From NCBI RefSeq assembly GCF_000002995.4, contig NW_025062476.1:13226501-13290500 (forward strand): a DNA stretch of 64,000 nt. The letters are read 5' to 3'. Each line of letters starts with the position of its first letter. Positions within the stretch are counted from its first letter, which is position 1. Both the position numbers and the translations under genes were made by a program. Below the pieces are notes generated by a model. The model was given only the letters and a program-made list of their open reading frames with translations, had not been told where the DNA came from and ran no database searches. The DNA comes from Brugia malayi (lineage: Eukaryota; Nematoda; Chromadorea; Rhabditida; Onchocercidae). Below, piece by piece: positions 48,616 through 59,836 of the stretch.

Positions 48616-49602
48616 ATGCATCTTGAAAGTATAAAAAACGATAACTGGAAGATATGCCAATTATTGGATGATAAAACTAATAGTGATGATGATAATGATG
48701 ATCAATTTTCACAAACAAATATGAAGGTAACAATAATGATTATTTCATTGATTTGTTGTAAATAAATTTTAAAAAAGAAAAATTAAGAGAGAAATAAATT
48801 TTGCTATTAGTGATAACAGTTTTTTTTTTTACTTTTTTCTTTTTTTTTATAGATTTGTAGATTTTGTTATGTGGAAGGATCGAATGAAATTGATTGGCTT
48901 AGACCTTGTAAATGTTCTGGTTCAATGTTATGGGTTCATAAGCAATGTTTTAATTTTTGGTTGGGAAAAGCGTCTGGAAGAAGCAAAATACAATGTCAAA
49001 TATGCAAGTAAGATAAATTTTCAATCAAAATTTGAAAGATTCAGAATGAAATTACTAAATCCATCAGAATGAAATTACTAAATGAAAATAACAAATAAAT
49101 TTTTTTAAAGTATTATTAGTAAAAAAAAAAAAAAAGAAGTATAACTTCAGGATGACATATAATCATTTAGAATTTTTATTGTATTTCAACTACTTAACAT
49201 TTGCAATATACTTTTAATGTATATTAGTTGATCAATGTTAATATTGAATATTTAAGTATAACTATTCTATTTTAGCATATATTTTCTTTTTTTTTTATTC
49301 TGAGATAACATTTATCTAAATACTATTACAGATTCAGATATAAGAAATTATTGCTTTTGAAGCCTTGGAAAGAATGGTGTTTACCGGATTTGCATTTATC
49401 ATTTGTTGATGTGTTAGAATTGTTATTCGATGCATACTTTTTATATCGAATGAAATTTATGCATACGATAAATAGGCCAATTTCATTAGTGGTTAGAATA
49501 CTTCGAACATCGTACATTCTTCATCGATTTGGTTTTTATGTGAGAGTTTTCTCAGCTGTTGCATCTTCATTTTTTAGTGTTGTCATTATTGATGCTGTTT
49601 AA
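48616..49602 (+). CDS. RING-CH (MARCH-like) membrane E3 ubiquitin ligase, copy 2
   Basis: Exons 48616-48726, 48853-49007 and 49332-49602 join in frame to 178 residues. Residues 1-37 are short and acidic (a DDDNDD cluster). The RING-CH finger follows: ICRFC at 38-42, RPCKCSGSMLWVHKQCFNFWL, then CQIC. This is the canonical C4HC3 pattern with CKCSGS and WVH. The C-terminal part carries a hydrophobic segment (SFVDVLELLFDAYFLYRM) and a final one (VASSFFSVVIIDAV). Intron positions (before the RING, and after the last Cys pair with phase 2) are the same as in copy 1, so the genes arose by tandem duplication. The shorter N-terminus is the main difference. Expected role: membrane ubiquitin ligase; targets unknown. 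Confidence 0.88.
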
Positions 49603-51334
49603 TTGAAATTAGATTTAATGATTTTCTCCTTTTTTCTTTTTAATATGACAAAATTTTTTTTAATTATGATAGAAATACAGCGAAACCATATTTTTTTATA
49701 TATTCTCTCTGTGATATATTAACATATCTGTGTAATGTATAACTAATGAAACTCATAAAACTAATTTGAAATTGAAAGAACTTAATTGAGCAGTATCAAT
49801 GTAGTAAAGTATCTATTGAGAATCCCGATTTGAATAATTTTGTTTTAATAGAGATGAAAAACAACAAAAAAAAAAAAAAAAAGACTTAAAATGAAGATTA
49901 AGAGAGAGAGAGAGAGTATGTGTATGAAGATTAGAATAAAAATTTAAATTGGTAATTCAAAAGTTATAATAACATAGATTCAGGATTTTTTTCATCGATG
50001 GGAAAGATATTATGTCAGAAATAATAGAGTATAACTATGTTTTCTTTTCTGGTGTAAATAAAATAATGGAAAATGTAAACGGTATGAACAATTATTCATT
50101 TCAAATACAAGAAAAAAAAACAAAGGTGAAATAAATGGTTGATAAGAAAACAAAAAATATATATATAAATTAGTGATGTGTAATTAAATAAAACTGCGCA
50201 TACTTTTTACTGATAAAAGTTTCTTTAATTTTCGAACATTTCAAATATCACTTTGATAATTCACTTATTTCAATATCAATGCATGATCAGAATATTTAAA
50301 ATTAAAATGTTGTTTGTTGTAAAAAATGATTTAATTGCATGAAATTATTTTATGATGTAATAATTTTAACAAATTTTTATTGTGCATGTTTTGTTTAACC
50401 TGTAAAAAATGTTCATTTTTTTGATATGATAAACAAGTTCACTTATCATTGATCTAATTAAAATATTTATCATGTAGTTTTATTTGATTACATTGAATTA
50501 TTTGATAACGATTAAAATTGATTAATCAATATTTTGTTTTAACTCATTACTGTGCATTTTTTGTTATTCAAATAATTGCACTGATTATTTAATAGTATTT
50601 TGTGTATTTATGGTTCATTTTATTTACATTCATTCTTCGTTTTTATTTATTTTATTTTATTTTATTTTATTTATTTACTTATTTTTTTTCATGCTAAAAG
50701 AGAAAAAAATGAGAAAAAAAAATTCACAATTCATACATTATATGTGTAATGTTTTTTCTTAATAATATGAAATAATATTTAAAAAAATACTTAAATAATA
50801 TAATGAAAAAAAAATTCTATTGATTATTGTTTATATATACATATTATATCATTACTTAAGTATAATTGTTTATCGTAATTTTTATTTGTTAAGTTAGCTA
50901 ATAGTGATTAAACAAAGAAACTGAGAAATTATCAGATGAAAGATTAAATAATATAAATATATTTCAATTCATTCATATTATCTTCTCATTAATAAATTTT
51001 GAATAATTTCCCAAAATTATTTCTTTAGTAATTTAATTTTACTACAATATTGTTTTAATTATAGATTTAAAAAAAAAAAGGAAAGCATTGATAAGTGATA
51101 AGTAATATTAAACTATTTTGGTATATAATTTGAAAATTGTTATTTTGAAATAATTTTGAATAAATAATATAATTAAATTAGATGAGAAAATTTTTTTTTT
51201 TTTTTTAAGAGGGATGTTTATAATCTAATTTATGTTTATTTATTAAACAATTGCTTTATTCTTTAATTAGAACAAGTATTATTAATTCATTATTTAATTT
51301 ATTATTTATTTTTAAGCATTGATTTTCAGTTAAA
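49603..51334 (+). other. Intergenic region, second RING-CH gene to SMIM15-like gene
   Basis: AT-rich with no coding frame. AAATAAAATAA near 50056 could serve as a polyadenylation signal of the second RING-CH gene. The end (TTGATTTTCAG, ending 51330) is a probable trans-splice acceptor for the next gene. Confidence 0.5.
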
Positions 51335-51903
51335 ATGTTTTTGGATGATTTGAAGGATTATTTGTCGAAATTGTTAGTTTCATTGGTATTATGGATAACT
51401 GATGATCCTGGCTCATTTTTTATGATTTTATTATTATTCATTGCACCATTCCTATTAATTACTGTTATTCTTTCATGGAAACTTCATAAAGCAATTAAAG
51501 TAAGTTTTTTCTTTTCTTTTTTGTTTTTTCAATTTTTAATTTATCAATTTAATCATCAAAAAAAAAAAAAAAAAAAAAAAAGAAGGAAAGAAAGAAAATT
51601 GAAATATTAATTCTAAAAAAAAAATGTTATAAATTAGAAAAGAATTGAGAAATTTTTGAAATCATTAGATCTTGTTGCTATGTTTTTTTTTTCTTTCCTT
51701 TCTTTTTTTTCTTTTTTTTTTTGATCATAAATTAAACTTTATTCTAAATTTGAAATGATATTATGAATATAATGAATTTTTTTTCTCTTTTAATTAATTG
51801 TAAAAGAAGAAATTTAAAAAAAAAAAAGGAAAAAGAATTTTAGATGGAAAAGAAACGTAAAAAGTTGCAGAAAAATAATGTACGACGTAAGAAGAAAGAA
51901 TAA
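51335..51903 (+). CDS. SMIM15: Small integral membrane protein, SMIM15-like
   Basis: Two exons, 51335-51499 and 51844-51903 (TAA), give 74 residues, the same length I recall for vertebrate SMIM15. The layout matches that family. An amphipathic start (MFLDDLKDYLSKLLVSLVLW) is followed by a DPGSF motif (DPYGF in the vertebrate protein). A single membrane segment (MILLLFIAPFLLITVILSWK) ends in the family's LSWKL motif. A strongly basic tail (KKRKKLQK then RRKKK) follows, partly from the small second exon. The function of SMIM15 is not established. A TTTTCAG lies 5 bases before the ATG, so the 5' UTR would be extremely short, as is usual for spliced-leader mRNAs. I recognised it from conserved motifs, not from a search. 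Confidence 0.8.
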
Positions 51904-52861
51904 GCAAATTTATCTATGATTATTTTTTTACCTCAAGTATTTCTGTATTTATGTGAAATTTATGAGTAAAAATTTATATCAAAAATTTGAAAGTTGTTTT
52001 TTTCTTTTCTTTTTGTTTTTCATTTATTTCAACAAATTATTATTTTCGATTCAAATTTGTTGTTTCTTTTTCTTTCTGTTTTCTTTTTCAGTTTGTTTAT
52101 GAATGTTTAATATAAATATTTGACAGATTGTTAAGAGTAAGAGCTATTATATATCATAATTTAATCGTTATTTGTTTCAAAATAATTTTTTGAGAATGCC
52201 ATTTTCGAGAATTTATCAGATGGAAATTTATTTTTCAAATACGAGAATAAATATATTTTACACCTAGGAAAAAATGAATAATACTAACAACTGACTGCAC
52301 AAAAGTTTTTGTACTAATTGCAAAAATTGTTTCTTAAAAATTTTTTTTTTTTTTTAGAAAGAATCATTTATTCATTTAAGTACTGAAATAATTTCGAATC
52401 AAATTTTTATTCATTTAAAAGACATTTCAATTATATCAGAATTAAAATTTTATCCATTTAAAAGACATTTCAATTATATAAGAATTAAAATTTTATCCAT
52501 TTAAAAGACATTTCAATTATATCAGAATTAAAATTTTATCCATTTAAAAGACATTTCAATTATATCAGAATTAAAATTTTATCCATTTAAAAGACATTTC
52601 AATTATATCAGAATTAAAATTTTATCCATTTAAAAGACATTTCAATTATATCAGAATTAAAATTTTATCCATTTAAAAGACATTTCAATTATATCAGAAT
52701 TAAAATTTTATTCATTTAAAAGACATTTCAGTTATATCGGAATCAAAATTTTATTTATTTTTTTTTTTTCATACAATTTTAATACTTTTATAAAAAGACA
52801 TTAGCATAAAATATTATTCAAATATGCATACTTTAACAAATTATCATTTTTTTTTTATTTT
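51904..52861. other. Convergent 3' region between SMIM15-like and GDSL-like genes
   Basis: Holds the 3' UTR of the SMIM15-like gene (an AATAAA lies near 52246) and a 43-bp array. No gene is seen. Confidence 0.6.
52400..52755 (+). repeat. Minisatellite, 43-bp unit, about 8 copies
   Basis: Near-identical head-to-tail copies of CATTTAAAAGACATTTCAAT followed by TATATCAGAATTAAAATTTT. The outer copies are slightly diverged. Confidence 0.97.
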
Positions 52862-55800
52862 TCATAAATCTTCCAAAAATTTGACCAATTTTTGAGCAAT
52901 TTTATAATGTATGAATGTTGATGGATACCATTGATTATAATAAGCATAATCGAAAGCTTTAAGTGATCTGAAAATTATTGATCTGCTTTAAGTGATCTAA
53001 AAATTATTAATCATTGATCTGCTTTAAGTAATCTGAGGATTATTTAACCACTGATCTGCTTTAAGTGATTTAAAAATTACTAATCCACTGATCTGCTTTA
53101 AGTGATCTAAGAATTATTAATCACTGATCTGCTTTAAGTGATCTAAAAATTATTAATCATTAGTCTACTTTAAGTGATCTAAAAATTACTAATCCATTGA
53201 TCTGCTTTAGGTGATCTAAGAATTATTAATCACTGAATAAGTTAATATCTTTTTTTTATTATCATTCATTCAAATAAATGATAAATGAAAAAATTTCTTC
53301 ACTCATGCCTTAAATTTTAAAATTGAACCTTTATTGAACATTTATGAAATTAAATTTCAAAATTGAACCGCTATCTAGTAAAAAAAAAAAAAAAAAAATT
53401 AGCGAAATCATTGTAAACAAACGTACGTCATATTATTTTGTTGATACGTGAATGATTCATTTGTATTTAAACCTCTTATAGCATCAACAATTGCACCATT
53501 CAAATCAAACAAACGAATTTGTCGATTGTCATAACCTTTGATTGTCATTAATCTCCAAAGTTTCTAAAATATAAAACGAAGAAATGAAAAAATAATTTGA
53601 ACATTTGAAAATTTTATTTTATATTAAAATTTAAATTGAATGCTACTGGTATATTTAATACTTTTTTCATTTATTTGCATAAAAATTTGTGATATATCCA
53701 ATCATAGTTTTATACTTTCTCATAACGCTTATCATTTTTTAGTAGTAATTGTGCTGGATAAAAATGTAAACAATATGAAATAAATGCTATTATTATTATT
53801 ATTATTATCATCATCATCATCATCATCATCATTATGATTATTATTATCGCTAATTATTATTATTATTATTATCACTATTACTATTATTATCATTATTATT
53901 ACATGCTAATATACCGAATTGATATGTGAAATCATTGAAGATAATTTCAAATTATCATTTCCATTTGCGATTAACATTGCATAACCAGGTGTTTCATATG
54001 GATCAATCAAATTCATAATTATGATAATACCTTGAAAATTTTTTCATAATTAAAAAAAAGAAAAATGTTTAACATTTATAAGAAAAATGATAAATTATTT
54101 ATTTCCTCTTTTTATGATCGTTGCAAATCGATATTTAAAACATATTTAAATTTAAAACATATACAAACTTTTAAAACACATTAAAATAAAAGTTTAAAAC
54201 ATATTTAAATTTAAAATGCGTTTAACTTTAAAACACATCTAAAAAATTTGAAATATATTTAAATTCAAAAAAAAAACACGTGACACTATCATTCAGCTAA
54301 ATTAGCTTTGAAAAAGTGGAAAAGATTATTATTTTTTTCATCCTTTTTAATCTAAATTATTAAAATTCTGTGAGACGGAAAGCTTTTAGCTGCAAATATT
54401 ATATATTTTAATCAGTTCAAAAAATAAAACTATTATTTGTGTAATTAATATAATAATAATAATGTTTCCTTAATGATAGTGATGTTATCAATTTTTTTTT
54501 TTTTTTTTAAATTTGAAATTAAGTTTACAAAAAATTCACAAACAAAAAAAAAGAAAGAAACAACCATTATCCACTGTATTGATTAAACCTAACACAGCAT
54601 TTGCTATATTATCATTAATCTTATCAATGCTAATTCTTTTATCAGTGATATCATTTTGTTGATGCAATATTAATTCCGATAATCCACCAACTTGTAAAAT
54701 AATCAATGAATCTAAAATGTAAAATATTGCTAAATTAATTTCAGTTTTAATTTATTGAACAAAAAAAATTTTTTAACATTGATAATAAAAATAGCTTATT
54801 GCATTAGCTATCATCAAAAAGTGAAAACTAATCAAAATTCATTTAATTCATAAAGAAAAAAGTAAAATAATCAAAGTAATTTATTTTAATTTATTCTTCT
54901 TCCAAAAAAAAAAAAAAAAACAAAAAATTAAAGAAAAAATATTTTAATCAATAAATTAAATTTTTTAAAATTTTTAGAAAACAAATATTTTCATTAAAAA
55001 AGAGAATGTTGTAATCAAATAAATTAAATTTTAACATTTTTAGAAAACAAATTTTTTTAATTGTTTTTATAATTGAAATTTTTAATATGATATATGATAT
55101 GATATGATAAGATAAGATATTTTAAATACTAATATAATTATAAATTTATTTATTAAATTTTTTTTTTAACCTTTTGGTATGATACGATGATTCATGCAAT
55201 GATATTCAATTTGCCATAGTATTCCTGACCAATCAGAGAAAAATTTATTATTATAACCACTTTGTGCTCCACTATATGCATAATTAATATACTAAAACAA
55301 GAAATTAAATAATTAAAATTAAATTAAAATTAAATAATGAAATTAAATAAAAATTTGTCAGTTTTATAAAAAAAAAATTCAACAAAAAACAAAAAATTTA
55401 TTTGCCAATTTTTCCTCTCTTCTTTTTCCTCTTATTTCTTCAAAATTATTTCTAATTTTTTTAAAATTATTTTATCAATTAATTAATCTAAAAACAAAAG
55501 CAAAAAAAAAAAAATTAGGATGAAATTATTTATAAATTTTTTTTTTTTTGCATCCTATTAATTAATTAATTATAAAAAAAGAATGAAAAAATTGTGGAAA
55601 AAAGAATTATATCTTTCTTTTTTCCATGTAATTAATTAACTTAAAATTGTAAGCAATAATTAATTAACTAATTTAAAATTATAAACAGCAATTAGTAAAT
55701 AATTAATTAATTAATTTAAAACTGTAAACAATTAAGAGTAATAATTATTTATTAAATTTAACAAAAAAAAAAAAAGACGAAAGAAAAGAAATGAAAAAAA

Positions 55801-57279
55801 TGAATTTTTTTTTTTTTTTTTAAAATGCTAATATAATAAATTAGCATAAATTATTTTATTATATTAACAATTATTTGAACAAAAAAAGAAACAAAAACAA
55901 AAACAAAAAACAAACAAAATTAATTAAAAATAAATTATTTTATTATATTAACAATTATTTGAACAAAAAAGAAACAAAAACAAAATTAGTAAAAAATTTT
56001 GTTTTTTATTTTTTAAAATTACTTATCTCATCACATTGAAGCATTTTATTCAAATATTCTGGCCATACTGGGCCATTTGAATTTCTTGCAAAGCCATGCG
56101 AATGTGTGCTAAATTCAATTCCATCATCTGTTAAATCATCACCAAATATAATTAGCTGTGAGCATGGCACATTATGTGGCTAAAAAAAAATTATTAGTAA
56201 AAATAAAGTAAACAAAAGAACTCACAAATATAAATTTTAAAAGTATTTTAAAAAAGAAACAAACGATAAAAAAAAAATTCGATCAAATTTTATTTGAATT
56301 AATTTATAAATATAGTTTTGAATTATTTTTTTTTGTTTGTTTGTTTATTTTGTTTGCTTGTTTTTATTTAAATTTCATTTAAAAGATTTAAAATAATTTT
56401 GCAGAACTTCGTTTTCTTTTTTTTTTTGACATTTTACTAAAAATTATTTCGAAGATTAGTGCCACTCATTCCATTAGTGAATGGAATTAATTACTCATTA
56501 ATTAATGAGCTAATTTAATTTATAATAAATTAATGAGTTAATTTAATTAAAAATAAATATTGTTAATGTTATTATTATTATTAGTATTATTATTATCATT
56601 ATCACGATCGCTATCATTATCAGAAGAACAAGAAAGACAAAACTTACTTATATCATCAAATCATTTTGTTTTAATTTTTTGCTTTTTTTAAATTTACCTG
56701 GTAATAAATATCTTTAAAAAAAGAAAAAAAAATCTTTACTTATCACATCTTATCTTATCATTTAAATACTTCATTATAAAATGTCAGTAATAGTATGATA
56801 AAATATCAAATGAAATTTTTGACTTACAAAATTAAATATCCATTTTTTTTTTTACAAATTTTAACTTACATTTAAATTTATCAAATTCATTTATAGCAAA
56901 AATATTATATAACAAAAGAAAAAAAAAGCAAATAAAATTTACTGATAAGTTAAAAAATGACTAATAGATAAGGTATTAAATGATAAATTACTTACCTTAT
57001 AAAAGTAAATTAAATGATTTGCAAAAAAAAGCAATTAAAATTTACTGATAAGTTAAAAAATGACTAATGGATAAGGTATTAAATGATAAATTACTTACCT
57101 TATAAAAGTAAATTAAATGATTTGCAAAAAAAAGCAATTAAAATTTACTGATAAGTTAAAAAATGACTAATGGATAAGGTATTAAATGATAAATTACTTA
57201 CCTTATGAAGTAAGTTAAATGTTTGCAAATGTGGTAGAATAATTATTATTGAATGTAAGCTAATAAGCAACCTTATCAT
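52862..57279 (-). CDS. Secreted GDSL/SGNH hydrolase-like protein with replaced catalytic triad
   Basis: Exons in coding order: 57202-57279 (ATG), 56027-56179, 55171-55291, 54565-54711, 53915-54030, 53427-53563, 52862-52967 (TGA); 285 residues in total. Residues 1-22 form a signal peptide. Family blocks are recognisable: FGDDLTDDG (block I, normally FGDSLTDTG), NGPVWPEYLNKML, NYAYSGAQSG, LIILQVGGLSE (block III, normally GGND), IIIIMNLIDP, and a C-terminal YYNQWYPSTFIHYKIA (block V, normally DxxHPT). Residue 41 is Asp instead of the nucleophile Ser, residue 262 is Asn instead of Asp, and residue 265 is Tyr instead of His. The Asn of block III is also missing. The fold signature with all catalytic positions changed implies a non-enzymatic protein. 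Five of six introns are canonical; the second starts with AT (ATAAGT) instead of GT. Either splicing is unusual there, the sequence has an error, or the gene is decaying. Confidence 0.8.
52955..53235 (-). repeat. Minisatellite copying the last-exon splice acceptor of the GDSL-like gene
   Basis: About eight copies of ~36 bp. On the minus strand each unit contains TTTTTAG then ATCACTTAAAGC (with small variants). This is the real acceptor (TTTTCAG) plus the first 12 bases of the final exon, whose true start is at 52967. The array occupies the 3' end of the last intron. Confidence 0.93.
53785..53905 (+). repeat. ATT/ATC microsatellite
   Basis: Imperfect (ATT)n(ATC)n tract inside an intron of the GDSL-like gene, ending close to the donor at 53914. 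Confidence 0.9.
56925..57210 (-). repeat. 103-bp repeat, about 2.8 copies, copying the first splice donor of the GDSL-like gene
   Basis: On the minus strand TAAG followed by GTAAGTAATTTATCATTTAA occurs at the true exon 1/intron 1 boundary (57201/57202). It occurs again about 103 and 206 bases further into the intron, together with AAAAAATGACTAATGGATAA and AGCAATTAAAATTTACTGAT (plus strand). Three near-identical strong donors are therefore lined up. Confidence 0.93.
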
Positions 57280-59234
57280 AATGAAATAATTTAAACTAAA
57301 TTTACAAAAAAAAAAACTATTTGTTTAATTATTTAATTTTTTATACAAAATTAATCTTTGATCGTTCTTTTTTTTTTTTAAAACAAAAAAACAAAAAAAA
57401 AGAGAGAGAAATTTTTATTTTATAAACAGCTGCGCAAATTTTGATTAAAACCGTTCGTATCGTTTAAATTAATTTTTATCATTATCGTATAATTGTTAAT
57501 CTATTTTTACAAACATTTTTTGTACAATTCTTGAAAAAAAAAAGAATTCGTTTGTTTACTTTCTATTTCAGGCAAATTTAATTTGTTTACTTTCTATTTT
57601 AGGCAAATTTTTGAAATATTGAAATATGAAATGAATAGACAAATAATTCCCGAGAAAACATAAATTCTCTCTCTCTCTTTTTTTTTTTTTGATTATTATT
57701 TATTACAATAAATTTGTTTAGCTTCATAAAAAATTTTATAAAAAAAAATTTTAAATATTTGAAAAATTTTTTTCTCTCAAATTAAATGTATTAATAAATG
57801 TCATTTGAAAAAGAAGAAAAAAAAAAAAAAAACACAATAATTCTGAGAAATTGATGAATTTAATTTTTGATGAAATTATTTTTCATTTGAATTTAATTGA
57901 TGAATTTAATTTTTCATTTAAACAATTTTAAAACTATAATTACTGATAATTATTAAAGTAATAATTAGTAAATTAAAAGTTCCAAATGTAATTTAAAAAA
58001 AAAAATAATAGAAATAATATTAAATTAACACTAAGAATAAAAAATTAATACTAAAAAAGCGTATATAATAATTTTTTAAAAAAAAAGAATAAATTTTGTA
58101 AAATATCGGATTTATTTAATAAATTTTTCCAATAATTATAATATTAATATTCGAATAAATGTTATTATCATTTCAAAGAAAAGAAAATAAAAAAAAAAAT
58201 ATTTCTAAAAAAAAAAAAGAAATAAAAAAATTTTTCAAAGAAAGATAAAAAATATTCAAATATTCATTTCACTATTACATTCTTACAATAATTTTTCCGG
58301 AAAATAGAACGGAATATTGGAATAATAATCAGGAAAGAAGAAAAAAAAAAGGAAAACAATACCTGAATAAACTTATTAAAAACTATAATGAAATGAAAAA
58401 AGAAATGCAAAATAACAATTTTAATTAAAATATTATTAATTAAACACTAAATTTTATTATAATATCTTTATAGTTAAATGTTAAACAAAAATTGATTATA
58501 TTTTTATACAAAAATATTAAATTAATTATAAATTTTGATTCAAAAATGATTATATTTTAATACAAAATTATTAAATTAATTGTAAATTTTGATTAAAAAT
58601 TGATTATAATTTTATACAAAAATATTAAATTAATTATAAATTTTGATTAAAAATTCATTATATTTTTATAAAAATATTCAATTAATTGTAAATTTTGATT
58701 ATAAATTTTGATTAAAAAATGATCATATTTTTATACAAAAATATTAAATTAATTGTAAATTTTTTTCCGCTTTTTTTGATTGCTTTTCTTTTTTTTTTTG
58801 ATTAATATTTAATTAATTAATTAATTTATTTATTTTTTAATAAATTGAAAGCATAATAAAAGCAAACATTTTAATTTCATTTTTCTCAAACAAATTGACA
58901 TTATCAAAAGAGCAATAATATTAGTGATAAAAATTTAAAAAAAAAAAACAAAAAAATATTGGGTAATATTTTTTGAATAAAAGAAAAAAAAAATTTTTAA
59001 ATGAATGATATTATGAAAAGATTATCAAATATTATCAATAAATAAAGCTAAAAATTAATGATAATGAAATTTAGTGCTAAAATTAATTTGTTCTCATTTT
59101 TGATAAAAAGAACTAAAAAAATTTATTTTTTTTTTTTTTAAAGACTTATCACTTTATCATTCGTTCAATTTTTTTTTTTTCTTTTAAAATATAAATTCTC
59201 ATTTCAAATATATATATATATATTAAATTAAATT
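57280..59234. other. AT-rich intergenic region upstream of the GDSL-like gene
   Basis: No gene. It includes two copies of GTTTACTTTCTATTTCAGGC (57554 and about 57586, the second with TTTTAGGC), which resemble splice acceptors. It also holds a degenerate repeat at 58480-58765. Confidence 0.55.
58480..58765 (+). repeat. Degenerate ~57-bp repeat, about 5 copies
   Basis: Copies of TATTAAATTAATTATAAATT followed by TTGATTAAAAATTGATTATA and TTTTTATACAAAA, diverged by substitutions and small deletions. Confidence 0.88.
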
Positions 59235-59715
59235 AAAAGTAAAAAAGAGAAGGAGAGAGAGAGAGGGGAAAAGAAAGAGAGATAAGAGAAAGATTTCATT
59301 TTTAAAGGAAAAAAATTTCGTTTTTTTCTTTTTTGCTTCTAATAAAATAATAAAAAGTTAAAGTGAAAGTTTTAGATATGAAAGAATTTTAAAATGGAAA
59401 GAAAAAAAAAGATTGGAAAGAAAAGAACAAATTGTTGAATTTATCATTTTATAATAAAAGTACAAATAAGAAAAAAAGAAATAAAATGGGAAACAAAGAA
59501 AAGAAAAGAAAGAAAAAGGGAGAAGAGAAAAGAAATGTTTCACTTTGTTTATAACTAAAAGAAGAAGAGAAAGAGAGAGAGAGGAGAGAGACGGACAGAG
59601 AGAGAGATAGAGAGGGAGAGAGAGTAGCTTTCTTTTACAAAACATTGATGAAAATCATAATTTGTGAAAAAGGAAGGAAGAAGAAGAAGAAGAAGAGGAG
59701 AAAAAAAAAGATATT
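59235..59715 (+). repeat. Long polypurine tract (A/G), about 480 bases, interrupted
   Basis: Mostly A and G on the plus strand, including (GA)n stretches at 59250-59290 and 59560-59625 and an AAG run at 59675-59715. The minus-strand ORF over it (59358-59645) is a Leu/Ser/Phe translation of the tract and not a gene. Such tracts can form triplex (H-) DNA. Confidence 0.85.
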
Positions 59716-59836
59716 TTCTTATTTCGATTATCAGTCAAATTGTCATTACCACTGACATTTACTCTTACGTAATAACGGAATTGATTAATTTCATTCAATT
59801 CTTTATTCAATTTGTATAAAATTACTTTTTAATGTC

